Assembly: GCA_036522615.1 (NCBI GenBank)
Contig: DATDFN010000331.1
Coordinates: 1 to 15,437, forward strand
Direction of reading: 5' to 3'
Source of the DNA: JAJPJQ01 sp036522615
GTDB lineage: Bacteria > Desulfobacterota > Binatia > UBA9968
DNA: 15,437 nucleotides
Every line of letters begins with the position of its first letter. Within the stretch, counting starts at the first letter, position 1. Below, piece by piece: positions 6,258-15,437 of the stretch. Both the position numbers and the translations under genes were made by a program. The notes beneath the pieces were generated by a model. That model was not told where the DNA came from, did not search any database, and saw nothing but the letters and a program-made list of their open reading frames with translations.

Positions 6258-7997
6258 ATGGAGCCGCTCGATCTCCTCGCCAACATCGGCCTCGCCTTCA
6301 CCGTCGCGACCGTTTTTGCCTTCATCGCCAAAACGCTGAAGCAGCCGCTGCTGCTCGCGTATCTGCTCGCCGGCGTCGTGATCGGTCCGGAGCTCGGCTT
6401 CGCCTGGGTGCGCAACCGCGAAGCGATCGAGATCATCTCCGAGATCGGCCTCATCTTGCTGCTCTTCATCATCGGCCTCGAGATCGATCTCAAGAAACTC
6501 CTCGGGGCGGGGAAACCGATCATCGTCGCCGGCATCACGCAATTTCTCTTGTGCGCCGCGCTCGGGTTTGGCTTCGCGTGGCTCCTGGGCATGGCGCTCG
6601 GCGGCGGCAGGTTCGACGCGGTCTATCTCGGCGTCACGCTCGCGCTCAGCAGCACGCTGATCGTCGTCAAGCTCCTCTACGATAAATTCGAGATCACGAC
6701 GCTGCCGGGCAGGATCACGCTCGGCGTTCTCGTCTTCCAGGACGTCTGGGCGATTCTCTTTCTCGCGCTCCAGCCCAACCTGCACGATCCGCGCCTGGAG
6801 ATTTTTTTTAGCTCGCTCGTGACCGGCGTCGGCCTGGTGTTCGTCGCGCTCGGCGTGAGCCGCTACGCGCTCCCGCACCTCTTCGCCTTCGTGGCGAAGA
6901 TTCCCGAGCTCCTGCTGACGACCGCGCTCGCCTGGTGTTTTCTCGTGAGCGGCGCCGCCGCGCTGCTGGGGCTGTCGCGCGAGACCGGCGCGCTGATCGC
7001 CGGGGTGAGCATGTCGACGTTTCCCTACAATGTCGACGTCATCGCCAAGGTGACGAACATCCGAGATTTCTTCGTAACGCTATTTTTCGTCGCGCTGGGA
7101 ATGAAGATTCCGCAGCCGTCTTTCACGATTCTCGGCCAGGCGCTCGCGATGTCGGCGTTCCTCATGGCGAGCCGCTTCGTGAGCGTCTTTCCGGTGCTCT
7201 ACGCGATGGGCAACGGCCTGCGGGCGAGCCTCATCCCGTCGATCAACCTCTGCAACATGAGCGAATTCTCGCTCGTCATCGCCGCGCTCGGCCTCGGCCT
7301 CAAGCACATCGGTGCGGATCTCGTCGCCTCTCTGACGTTCGTCTTCGCGATCACCTCGGTGCTGTCGACCTACATGATCATGTACAACCACGAGCTTCAG
7401 GGGTGGCTCAGCGCCGGCCTCGGCAAACTCGGCTTCAAGGAGTTCGGCGTGCCGGAGGTCAAGGCGGAGGAAGCGGAGGAAGAGCACGCCATCGTGTTTC
7501 TCGGCTTCTTCCGCGAGGCGAGCTCGATTCTGCACGAGCTCGAGGGCCTGGCGAAAGACGCCCGCGCGAAGGCGCTGCTCAGGCAGATTCTTGTGATCGA
7601 CTTCAACCCCGTCGTGCTGGAAGAGCTCAACCGCCGCGGCATACGCTGCCTCTACGGCGACGTGTCGAACATGGACACGCTCCATCACGCCAAAATCGAA
7701 TCGGCGCGCATCGTCGTCTCGACGATCTCCGACGCCGTGCTGCGCGGCACGAGCAACCGGCGCATTCTCCAGCAGGTGCGCCGCGTCTGTCCCGCCGCGC
7801 AGGTGCTCGTCGCCGCCGATACCGTCGAGGCAGCGCTCGCGCTCTACGAGGAGGGCGCCGACTTCGTCTACCTCTCCAGGCTCTATTCCGCGCGCTACAT
7901 GTCCGATCTGATCGGCCACGCGCTGCAGAACGGCTTTCAACGCGTCCGCGAGGAACAGCTTAAAAAACTCCAGAAGCGGCGGGAAGTCCTGCAATAG
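6258..7997 (+). CDS. CPA2-family cation:proton antiporter with C-terminal TrkA-N-like domain
   Basis: This is an inner-membrane monovalent-cation/proton antiporter of the KefB/KefC/RosB type, probably exporting K+ or Na+. The first 380 or so of its 579 residues form a Na/H-exchanger domain of about 12 membrane segments. It has IIGLEIDLKKLL (71-82), LALSSTLIVVKLL (128-140) and VFQD (159-162), which carries the conserved transport aspartate. A cytoplasmic linker leads to a TrkA-N-like regulatory domain from about residue 410, with ILVIDFNP and RCLYGDVSN. The usual GxGxxG nucleotide loop is altered here to FLGFFREAS, so NAD(H) binding may be changed. No TrkA-C domain follows. The start is ATG 6258, with only a weak ribosome site. 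It lies 34 bases after the helicase gene. Confidence 0.9.
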   Translation: MEPLDLLANIGLAFTVATVFAFIAKTLKQPLLLAYLLAGVVIGPELGFAWVRNREAIEIISEIGLILLLFIIGLEIDLKKLLGAGKPIIVAGITQFLLCAALGFGFAWLLGMALGGGRFDAVYLGVTLALSSTLIVVKLLYDKFEITTLPGRITLGVLVFQDVWAILFLALQPNLHDPRLEIFFSSLVTGVGLVFVALGVSRYALPHLFAFVAKIPELLLTTALAWCFLVSGAAALLGLSRETGALIAGVSMSTFPYNVDVIAKVTNIRDFFVTLFFVALGMKIPQPSFTILGQALAMSAFLMASRFVSVFPVLYAMGNGLRASLIPSINLCNMSEFSLVIAALGLGLKHIGADLVASLTFVFAITSVLSTYMIMYNHELQGWLSAGLGKLGFKEFGVPEVKAEEAEEEHAIVFLGFFREASSILHELEGLAKDARAKALLRQILVIDFNPVVLEELNRRGIRCLYGDVSNMDTLHHAKIESARIVVSTISDAVLRGTSNRRILQQVRRVCPAAQVLVAADTVEAALALYEEGADFVYLSRLYSARYMSDLIGHALQNGFQRVREEQLKKLQKRREVLQ

Positions 7998-8035
7998 CTC
8001 ATCGCCCGCCGCGGAGTCGTGACAGGCCAGCACCG

Positions 8036-8260
8036 ATGAACGGCGTGATCATCAAAACGCTCAAACAGGCGAAGCGCGTCATCGTCGCCGTGGTCGGTTT
8101 TACCGTGGTTGTAGCCGGAGTCGCGATGCTGGTGCTTCCGGGACCGGCGTTTATCGTCATCCCGCTCGGGCTCGCGATCCTCGCGACGGAATTTGTGTGG
8201 GCGAGAAACCTGCTGAAAAAAGTGAAAGAGAAGATCGGCGGAGCGAAGGACGGGAAGAAA

Positions 8261-8266
<6 letters not shown>
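8036..8266 (+). CDS. PGPGW-type small transmembrane protein
   Basis: This is a 76-residue membrane protein with two hydrophobic segments (about 14-33 and 39-55). They flank the LPGPAF turn followed by PLGLAILATEFVWAR, the signature of the putative transmembrane PGPGW family. Here the motif reads PGPAF instead of PGPGW. A short amphipathic N-terminus rich in lysine precedes the first helix, and a lysine-rich tail (KKVKEKIGGAKDGKK) ends the protein, so both ends are likely cytoplasmic. The family has no established function. It follows the antiporter by 38 bases and may share its transcript. Its last codon and stop overlap, tail to tail, the stop of the copper ATPase on the other strand. Confidence 0.8.
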
Positions 8267-10663
<2,397 letters not shown>

Positions 10664-10673
10664 CTAAAAAACC

Positions 10674-10826
10674 TCAGTGGTTCTTATTGAGATATTTTTC
10701 GGGATCTTTATCGAAGGATTCTTTGCAAACTTTGGCGCAGAAATAATACGTCTGTCCCTTGTAGGAAGACGTCGCCGCGGCCGTATTCTCTTGCACATTC
10801 ATGCCGCATACCGGATCTTTAGCCAT
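10674..10826 (-). CDS. Stand-alone YHS-domain mini-protein
   Basis: This is a 50-residue protein consisting of one YHS domain: MAKDPVCGMNV, TYYFCAKVC near 26-34, then FDKDPEKYLNKNH. It is easy to miss because it is so short. YHS domains are small cysteine-containing modules found next to metal-transporting ATPases and are thought to bind or sense metal ions. The start is ATG 10826-10824 with a near-perfect AGGAGGA about 5 bases upstream, so it should be strongly translated. Its stop (TGA 10676-10674) is 10 bases before the ATPase ATG. It is closely similar to the YHS domain at the N-terminus of that ATPase (shared DPVCGM, TYYFC and DP-K-L), so it looks like a free copy of the same domain. It may act as a metal carrier or loading partner for the pump; that role is inference. 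Confidence 0.9.
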   Translation of the reverse strand: MAKDPVCGMNVQENTAAATSSYKGQTYYFCAKVCKESFDKDPEKYLNKNH

Positions 10827-10843
10827 GAATATCCTCCTGCCGA

Positions 10844-10872
10844 TTCTTAGGCGGGCGTTCGCCGAAGGTCAA
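10844..10872 (-). promoter_or_regulatory. Probable promoter of the YHS-copA unit
   Basis: On the minus strand TTGACC (10872-10867, 5 of 6 consensus) and TAAGAA (10849-10844, 3 of 6) are separated by 17 bases. Transcription would start close to the Shine-Dalgarno of the YHS gene. The spacing is normal, not the stretched 19-20 bases typical of MerR/CueR-activated promoters, so CueR-like control is unlikely. Confidence 0.45.
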
Positions 10873-10880
10873 CCGTTGAC
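10868..10880. promoter_or_regulatory. 13-bp palindrome overlapping the -35 of the YHS-copA promoter
   Basis: GTCAAC, one base, GTTGAC (plus strand) is a perfect dyad. One half overlaps the TTGACC -35 hexamer, where a repressor could act. It lies just past the stop codon of the LLM oxidoreductase gene. I do not recognise it as a known metal-regulator site (not CopY, CsoR or CueR). A chance palindrome cannot be excluded. Confidence 0.3.
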
Positions 10881-10886
10881 AGCGAA

Positions 10887-11966
10887 TCAACTCTTCAGCG
10901 CCGGAACAACCTCGCGCGCGAGCAGATCGATCGCCTCTTCGTAGTCGGGCCCGAGCTTGGCGAACGCGATCTGATCGTAGCCGAGGTCGGCGGCGGCGCG
11001 GCTGAGCTCTAAAATCTGCTGCACGACCTCGTCGGGTGTGCCGGCCGCATAGCAGGCGCGCACGACATCCTCGCTCACCAGCTCGGCCGCCTTTTCAGGC
11101 GTCGCGCCCGAGCGAAAAGCTTCTTTCAGCTTCAGCACCTCGGCGCGACGGACGCCGAGCCGATCGTACTCCTCATCGGTGAAGCCACGCGCTTCCCATT
11201 GCAGCACCGAGTGCGCGGCCTGGCGCTTGGGAAAATCGATCGCCTGCGCCCGGTTGCGCGAGACCGACACGTTCAGCTCGCACATCTTGCGCAGCCGCTT
11301 GCCGGGCTGCGCCTCGCGCGCGGCCGCGTCCGCTTCGGCGAGCATCTTCGCCTGACGGCCGGCGCGCAGCATCGGAATAAACGTGCCGGACGAGATCACG
11401 CCGTCCATCGCCCGGCCGCACATGCGCAACGACTGCGGACCGTTGCCGCCGCCGAAGAAAGCGAACGGCGCGCGCGATTTGAACGCCAGGGTAAACTTTC
11501 CGGTGCGATTCAGACGAAAGTATTCGCAGAGCAGCGGGAAATCGGCGTACGCGACCTCTTCGCCGTTGAGCGCGCGGCGGAGCAGCTGCGCCGTCTCGCG
11601 CACCATAGCGACCGGCTTCGCGATCTCGACGTGCTGCGGCGCCTGGCCGAGATCGCCCTGGGCGATGCCGACGCAGATTTCGCGCCCGCCGGTCAGCTCC
11701 GACATAGCGCCCAAGGCGCCCGCGAGCTCGAGGGGCTGGTGGAAATACGGCACGAGGATCGCCGTGCCGATGCGCACCGGCACGGCGGCGGCGATCGCCG
11801 TCAGAACGACGAGCTGCCCGCGATAACGGACGTTGTCGTTGACCCATATCTGCGCAAAGCCTTTTTCATGGCCCAGCCGCGCGAGGCCGACGAGCTCGGG
11901 AACCGAGTAATGATTACAGAGATGCGTGACGAACTGGAGAGCGAATTCTCCGGTGTATTTTGCCAT
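10887..11966 (-). CDS. LLM-class (luciferase-like) flavin/F420-dependent oxidoreductase
   Basis: This is a TIM-barrel enzyme of the bacterial-luciferase superfamily, 359 residues. Many relatives use coenzyme F420, for example methylene-tetrahydromethanopterin reductase-like proteins, and others use FMNH2. Visible family features are the first barrel strand and helix (FALQFVTHLCNHYSVPELVGLARLG split around residues 8-32), IWVNDNV near 41-47, VRIGTAILVPYFHQPLELA (about 64-82) and REICVGIAQG (about 94-103). These are followed by PFAFFGGGNGPQSL (about 171-184), a phosphate-binding region. The C-terminal part has AAGTPDEVVQQI and DQIAFAKLGPD, typical of Mer-like members. The cofactor and substrate cannot be fixed from sequence. 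It starts 42 bases after fabH on the same strand, with GGAAG before the ATG, so it may be cotranscribed with fabF-fabH. Confidence 0.88.
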   Translation of the reverse strand: MAKYTGEFALQFVTHLCNHYSVPELVGLARLGHEKGFAQIWVNDNVRYRGQLVVLTAIAAAVPVRIGTAILVPYFHQPLELAGALGAMSELTGGREICVGIAQGDLGQAPQHVEIAKPVAMVRETAQLLRRALNGEEVAYADFPLLCEYFRLNRTGKFTLAFKSRAPFAFFGGGNGPQSLRMCGRAMDGVISSGTFIPMLRAGRQAKMLAEADAAAREAQPGKRLRKMCELNVSVSRNRAQAIDFPKRQAAHSVLQWEARGFTDEEYDRLGVRRAEVLKLKEAFRSGATPEKAAELVSEDVVRACYAAGTPDEVVQQILELSRAAADLGYDQIAFAKLGPDYEEAIDLLAREVVPALKS

Positions 11967-12008
11967 AAAACTTCCGCTGGAGAGAAAGTTGCTGCGAAGG
12001 GTTGTTAC

Positions 12009-13004
12009 CTAGAACTTTACAACCGCCGCGCCCCACGCGAAGCCCGCGCCGAAGGCGTTGAGCAGCACGATGTCGCCGTGGCGGATGCGGCCCTCGCGCC
12101 GCGCCTCGTCGAGCGCGATCGGCACGGAAGCCGCCGAGGTATTGCCGTAGCGGTCGAGATTCACCATGACTTTCGACATCGGAACCTTCAGCCGCTCGGC
12201 GAGCGCGGTAATGATGCGCAAATTCGCCTGATGCGGAATGACGAGCGAGACCTGCTCGACGTCGATGTCGGCTTCTTCGAGCGCCTCGCGGCTGATCTCC
12301 TCCATCGAGCGCACGGCGATTTTGAAAACTTCTTTTCCGTTCATGAAGATCGTGTGTTCGTTTTTTTTCACCGTCTCGGCCGTCGCCGGCTTGAGCGAGC
12401 CACCCGCCGGGACATAAAGCGTTTTCACGTATGAGCCGTCGGTCCTGAGCTTCGCGCTGAGCACGCCCCGATGGCCGTCGTTGACCGCGCCGAGCACCGC
12501 CGCCCCGGCTCCGTCGCCGAAAAGGATGCACGTGGTCCGGTCTTTCCAATTGAGCAGACGGCTGAGCGCGTCCGAGCCGACAACGAGCGCATGGCGGATC
12601 ATGCCGGTGCGGATCATCGAGTCGGCGACCGCGAGCGCGTTCAGAAAACCGGAGCAGGCGGCGTTGACGTCGAACGAAAAAGCTTTCCGCGCGCCGAGCA
12701 TGTCCTCGAGCACGCAAGCCGAGCTCGGGAACGGATAATCGGCGGTTACCGTCCCCATGATGATCGCGTCCAGATCTTTGGGGTCGACGCCGGCGTCGTG
12801 CAGGGCTCGCACTGCGGCGCGATGCGCCATGTCGGCGTTGCCCTTGCCTTCTTCGAGGACGCGCCGCTCCTTGATCCCGGTCCGCGAGGTGATCCATTCA
12901 TCGCTGGTGTCGACCAGCCGCTCAAGCGCGGCATTGGTGACGACGCGCGCGGGCAGCTCCGAGCCGGTGCCGAGAATCACGCTGCGCAGATGGGATTGTC
13001 TCAC
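12009..13004 (-). CDS. fabH: Beta-ketoacyl-ACP synthase III
   Basis: FabH starts fatty-acid chains by condensing acetyl-CoA (or a branched acyl-CoA) with malonyl-ACP. From the chosen start it has 331 residues, normal for the family. The catalytic triad is complete: Cys117 (NAACSGF), His258 (PHQAN) and Asn288 (YGNTSAAS). DTSDEWITSRTGI (32-44), FGDGAGAAVLG (162-172) and the C-terminal LLNAFGAGFAWGAAV are also typical. I chose the GTG at 13004-13002, which has AGGAGG 5 bases upstream and overlaps the fabF stop by 4 bases (GTGA), giving translational coupling. Longer frames reaching into fabF lack this support. The 8-base A run (plus-strand T run 12361-12368) encodes KK and does not break the frame. 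Confidence 0.95.
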   Translation of the reverse strand: MRQSHLRSVILGTGSELPARVVTNAALERLVDTSDEWITSRTGIKERRVLEEGKGNADMAHRAAVRALHDAGVDPKDLDAIIMGTVTADYPFPSSACVLEDMLGARKAFSFDVNAACSGFLNALAVADSMIRTGMIRHALVVGSDALSRLLNWKDRTTCILFGDGAGAAVLGAVNDGHRGVLSAKLRTDGSYVKTLYVPAGGSLKPATAETVKKNEHTIFMNGKEVFKIAVRSMEEISREALEEADIDVEQVSLVIPHQANLRIITALAERLKVPMSKVMVNLDRYGNTSAASVPIALDEARREGRIRHGDIVLLNAFGAGFAWGAAVVKF

Positions 13005-14254
13005 TCGGGCCTCCTGAAGATGATACACGCGTTGGTGCCGCCGAAGCCAAAAGAATTGGACAAGGCTATCTTGATGTCCGCTTGGCGCGCCTTGTTCGGC
13101 ACGTAGTCGAGATCGCACGCGGGGTCGGGATTCTCATAGTTGATCGTCGGCGGGATCAGGCCGTTCTGCAAGGCGAGGACACTGAAGACCGCCTCGACGG
13201 CGCCGGCCGCGCCGAGCAGATGTCCGGTCATCGACTTCGTCGAGCTCACCGGTATTTTGTATGCCTGCTCGCCAAAGACGGTCTTGATCGCCTGCGTTTC
13301 GTTCATGTCGTTGTATTCGGTCGAGGTGCCGTGCGCGTTGATGTAGCTCACGTCCTGCGCCGCGATGCCGGCGTCCTCGAGCGCGAGCTTCATGCAGCGC
13401 GCCGCCCCTTCGCCTTCCGGCGCGGGCGCCGTGATGTGGTGCGCGTCGCCGTTCGCCGCGTAGCCGATGATCTCCGCGTAGATCTTCGCGCCGCGCTTGA
13501 GCGCCCGCTCGCGCTCTTCGAGGATCAGCACCGCCGAGCCTTCGGCGATGACGAAGCCGTCGCGCTCCTTGTCGAACGGGCGACTCGCGCGCTCGGGCTC
13601 GTCGTTTCGCGTCGAGAGCGCCTTCATCGAGGCGAAGCCGCCGACGCCGAGCGGCGTAATCGCCGACTCCGCGCCGCCGGCGATGACGGCGTCTTGCAAG
13701 CCGCGGCGAATCGACTGGAACGCCTCGCCGATCGCGTGATTGCCCGACGCGCAGGCGGACGTCGGCGTCCAGTTGATGCCCTTGGCGCCGTGGCGGATCG
13801 CTATCTGCCCCGGCGCGAGGTTGGAGATGACCTTCGGTATGAAAAACGGCGATATCTTGCGCGGACCGCCTTCAAGATACGCCTTGTGGTACGTCTCGAT
13901 CGTCTCGAGCCCGCAGAGGCCTACGCCGATGATACACCCGACGCGCGGCGCTTCTTCGGGATCGACCTTGAAGGCCCCGTCCTTCGCCGCCATGTCCGCG
14001 GCCGCGACGCTGTACTGGATGAAGAGATCCATTTTCTTGATCTCTTTCGGCTCGATGAAGTCCTCCGCGCGAAAATCCGGCACCTCGCCGGCGATGCGGC
14101 TGGCAAAGAATTCGGTGTTCTGGAACCGGCTGATCGGACGGATGCCGGAGCGGCCGGCGGTAACCGCCTGCCAGTTCTTTTCCAACCCCGTCCCGAGCGG
14201 GCTCACGATGCCCAAACCGGTGACAACGACCCGTCGCGGTTCCGTTTCCCTCAT
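13001..14254 (-). CDS. fabF: Beta-ketoacyl-ACP synthase II
   Basis: FabF is the elongation condensing enzyme of type II fatty-acid synthesis in the cytoplasm, joining acyl-ACP and malonyl-ACP. The protein has 417 residues, close to the family norm. It opens RRVVVTGLGIVSPLG. The active-site Cys168 lies in TPTSACASG, the two histidines are His308 (NAHGTST) and His345 (MTGHLLGAAGA), and Lys340 lies in SSTKS. It closes with LSNSFGFGGTNACIIF. The start is ATG 14254-14252 behind AAGGAAGG, and a strong promoter lies 27-55 bases upstream. It overlaps fabH by 4 bases. In many bacteria acpP directly precedes fabF. Here it does not: the upstream gene is a histone-deacetylase-family enzyme, so this may be a rearranged primary locus or a second fabF copy. 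Confidence 0.96.
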   Translation of the reverse strand: MRETEPRRVVVTGLGIVSPLGTGLEKNWQAVTAGRSGIRPISRFQNTEFFASRIAGEVPDFRAEDFIEPKEIKKMDLFIQYSVAAADMAAKDGAFKVDPEEAPRVGCIIGVGLCGLETIETYHKAYLEGGPRKISPFFIPKVISNLAPGQIAIRHGAKGINWTPTSACASGNHAIGEAFQSIRRGLQDAVIAGGAESAITPLGVGGFASMKALSTRNDEPERASRPFDKERDGFVIAEGSAVLILEERERALKRGAKIYAEIIGYAANGDAHHITAPAPEGEGAARCMKLALEDAGIAAQDVSYINAHGTSTEYNDMNETQAIKTVFGEQAYKIPVSSTKSMTGHLLGAAGAVEAVFSVLALQNGLIPPTINYENPDPACDLDYVPNKARQADIKIALSNSFGFGGTNACIIFRRPE

Positions 14255-14280
14255 ATTCCTTCCTTTGAAGCGAGTCCCTA

Positions 14281-14309
14281 AAAATAGAACAGAGAGGCCG
14301 GGGGGTCAA
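14281..14309 (-). promoter_or_regulatory. Strong sigma70-like promoter of fabF-fabH
   Basis: On the minus strand TTGACC (14309-14304) and TATTTT (14286-14281) are separated by exactly 17 bases; the hexamers match consensus at 5 of 6 and 4 of 6 positions. Transcription would start near 14274, giving a leader of about 20 bases that contains the AAGGAAGG ribosome site. The rest of the 128-bp spacer to the deacetylase gene (up to 14382) is fairly AT-rich next to that gene and shows no clear terminator. Confidence 0.6.
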
Positions 14310-14382
14310 GGCCGGCGGTCAGGTCAGAAGCAGCCAATTACGTCCTAAAAACGCCAAATTATCGATCAAAGTTACGTACTTG

Positions 14383-15411
14383 TTACAGCGACCAATATTT
14401 TTCCTGCACCCTTAATATATGCCGAACGAGGGGATCGATGGCTGCGCCGCCGGCGGCGGGATCATCGCCCGGCCACCGATCGCGGAGCGATCGGAGGACC
14501 ATGGCGACCGAGTTCTTGAGCGCCTGAAGGTCATAGCCACCTTCGAGGAGGAGGGCGATGCGCCCCCCGGCATGCGTTTCGGCCAATCGGACAAGCATGT
14601 CGGCGATCGCGGCGAAGCCCGTTTCCGTCACGTTCATGCCGCCCAACGGATCGCGGCGGTGCGGGTCGAAGCCGGCCGATACGAGGACCCAGTCCGGCCG
14701 GTACTTATCGGCGACCGGGAGAACGATATCGCGAAATACTCTTAAATATTCTTCGTCGCCGCACCCGGCCGGCAGCGGCACGTTCACCGTAAAGCCCTCT
14801 CCTTCGCCCGCGCCCACCTCACCGGCGGCGCCGGTCCCCGGATAATACGGGTATTGATGCGTCGACATGTAGAGCACCGACGGGTCGCGGTAGAAAACCT
14901 CTTGCGTGCCGTTGCCGTGATGCACGTCCCAATCCATGATCAGAATTTTTTTTGCCCCGTGCTGTTGCTTGAGATACTCGGCGCCGATGGCAATCGTGTT
15001 GAAAAGACAAAAGCCCATGGCGCGATCGCTCAAGGCGTGATGCCCGGGAGGTCGCACGAGCGCAAAGCCGTTGGCGCTTTCACCTGCAGCGATGGAATCG
15101 AGGAGGCGAAGAAAGCCGCCAACCGCCAGGAGCCCCACGGCGAAAGAATCCCGCGACGTGACCGTATCGCCGTCGAGCGCGTAACGGTTGCGCTTCGAAG
15201 TCGATTCGACGAGTTTGATGTAGTCAGAATCGTGGCAAAGCTCGATTTCAGAACGGTTCGCGCTCCTCGGAGGAATCTGCTGGAACTTTCCGGAATCGAG
15301 CTCGCGGGCCAACCCGAGCAACACCTCGATCCGCTCCGGACGCTCGGGATGAAACTCCCCCGGATCGTGTTTGAGGTAGTCCGGATCGGTGACCACAGCC
15401 GTTTTGGACAT
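14383..15411 (-). CDS. Histone-deacetylase-family (arginase/deacetylase fold) amidohydrolase
   Basis: This is a zinc-dependent deacetylase of the family that includes eukaryotic HDACs, bacterial acetoin-utilisation AcuC and acetylpolyamine amidohydrolases. It has 342 residues and all expected motifs: HPERPERI (21-28), RPPGHHA (120-126), GFCLFN (133-138), MDWDVHHGNGT (159-169), YPYYPGTG (187-194), SAGFDPH (245-251) and LEGGYD (289-294). The zinc ligands should be Asp162, His164 and Asp249. His124/His125 form the charge relay and Tyr293 is the catalytic tyrosine. The enzyme therefore looks active. The substrate could be acetyl-lysine on proteins or a small acetylated amine. No acetyl-CoA synthetase or acetoin genes are adjacent in the window. 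The start is ATG 15411-15409, 26 bases from the right edge, so its promoter lies mostly outside. Confidence 0.93.
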   Translation of the reverse strand: MSKTAVVTDPDYLKHDPGEFHPERPERIEVLLGLARELDSGKFQQIPPRSANRSEIELCHDSDYIKLVESTSKRNRYALDGDTVTSRDSFAVGLLAVGGFLRLLDSIAAGESANGFALVRPPGHHALSDRAMGFCLFNTIAIGAEYLKQQHGAKKILIMDWDVHHGNGTQEVFYRDPSVLYMSTHQYPYYPGTGAAGEVGAGEGEGFTVNVPLPAGCGDEEYLRVFRDIVLPVADKYRPDWVLVSAGFDPHRRDPLGGMNVTETGFAAIADMLVRLAETHAGGRIALLLEGGYDLQALKNSVAMVLRSLRDRWPGDDPAAGGAAIDPLVRHILRVQEKYWSL

Positions 15412-15437
15412 TCGGGAAGCCTACCACGAACGGACCC

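Noticed and set aside
5045..6592. Long open frame antisense to the helicase and antiporter genes
   Set aside because: It spans parts of two real genes on the other strand and has low-complexity composition and no ribosome site or motif.
12361..12368. Slippery A-AAA-AAC sequence in fabH, and other 8-base T/A runs in pncB (2958-2965), the antiporter (6802-6809) and the deacetylase gene
   Set aside because: All frames continue unbroken through them to family-normal lengths, and I see no alternative frame or downstream structure that would suggest programmed frameshifting.
13005..13118. N-terminal extension of fabH into fabF
   Set aside because: The extra 38 codons match nothing in FabH. The GTG at 13004 has AGGAGG at the right distance and gives the normal family length.
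13082..14281. Open frame of about 400 codons antisense to fabF
   Set aside because: The fabF protein has every family motif. The antisense product is an Arg/Asp-rich artefact of codon bias.
14293..14328. GCCGG-rich repeated sequence in the deacetylase-fabF spacer as a terminator
   Set aside because: The repeats are direct or imperfect and no U-tract follows. The region is better explained by the fabF promoter's -35 and spacer.

Overview
This is a gene-dense, GC-rich window of chromosomal bacterial DNA. It carries 15 protein-coding genes that I can support, with no RNA genes, insertion sequences, CRISPR arrays or prophage. The mix is ETF, a PaaA-like diiron protein, a luciferase-like (LLM) oxidoreductase, an orphan NMT1-type binding protein, a bacterial histone-deacetylase-family enzyme and a YHS-headed copper ATPase. 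It suggests an uncultured soil, sediment or groundwater lineage of the Rokubacteria / Binatota / NC10 / deltaproteobacterial kind. That placement is inference from gene content and base composition only.

Layout. Block 1 (1-2494, minus strand) reads diiron PaaA-like protein, 63-aa acidic protein, etfB, etfA, with etfA running off the left edge. A GC-poor inverted array of heptamer repeats sits between etfB and etfA. A 156-bp divergent spacer (2495-2650) follows. It holds a probable pncB promoter with a perfect 21-bp palindrome of the NrtR operator type, and a weaker promoter facing the other way. Block 2 (2651-8266, plus strand) reads pncB, substrate-binding protein, DEAD-box RNA helicase, CPA2 cation/proton antiporter, PGPGW membrane protein. 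All spacers in it are short. Block 3 (8261-15411, minus strand) reads, from its 5' end, HDAC-family deacetylase, fabF, fabH, LLM oxidoreductase, YHS mini-protein, copA-like P-type ATPase. fabF and the YHS gene each have a recognisable sigma70-like promoter. Blocks 2 and 3 meet tail to tail with overlapping stop codons.

How the genes work together. Block 1 looks like a redox module: a diiron protein with an intact set of predicted metal ligands, made together with its own electron-transfer flavoprotein. PncB feeds NAD salvage and is probably repressed by an NAD-responsive regulator that lies outside the window. FabF and FabH are the elongation and initiation condensing enzymes of fatty-acid synthesis and are translationally coupled. 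The YHS protein and copA-like ATPase form a metal (probably Cu+) export unit. No spacer exceeds about 156 bp, so there is no long gene-free stretch.

Nothing here is a clearly new defence or mobile system. The items most worth a second look are the NrtR-like operator, the heptamer-repeat hairpin upstream of etfA, and the PaaA-like/ETF module.
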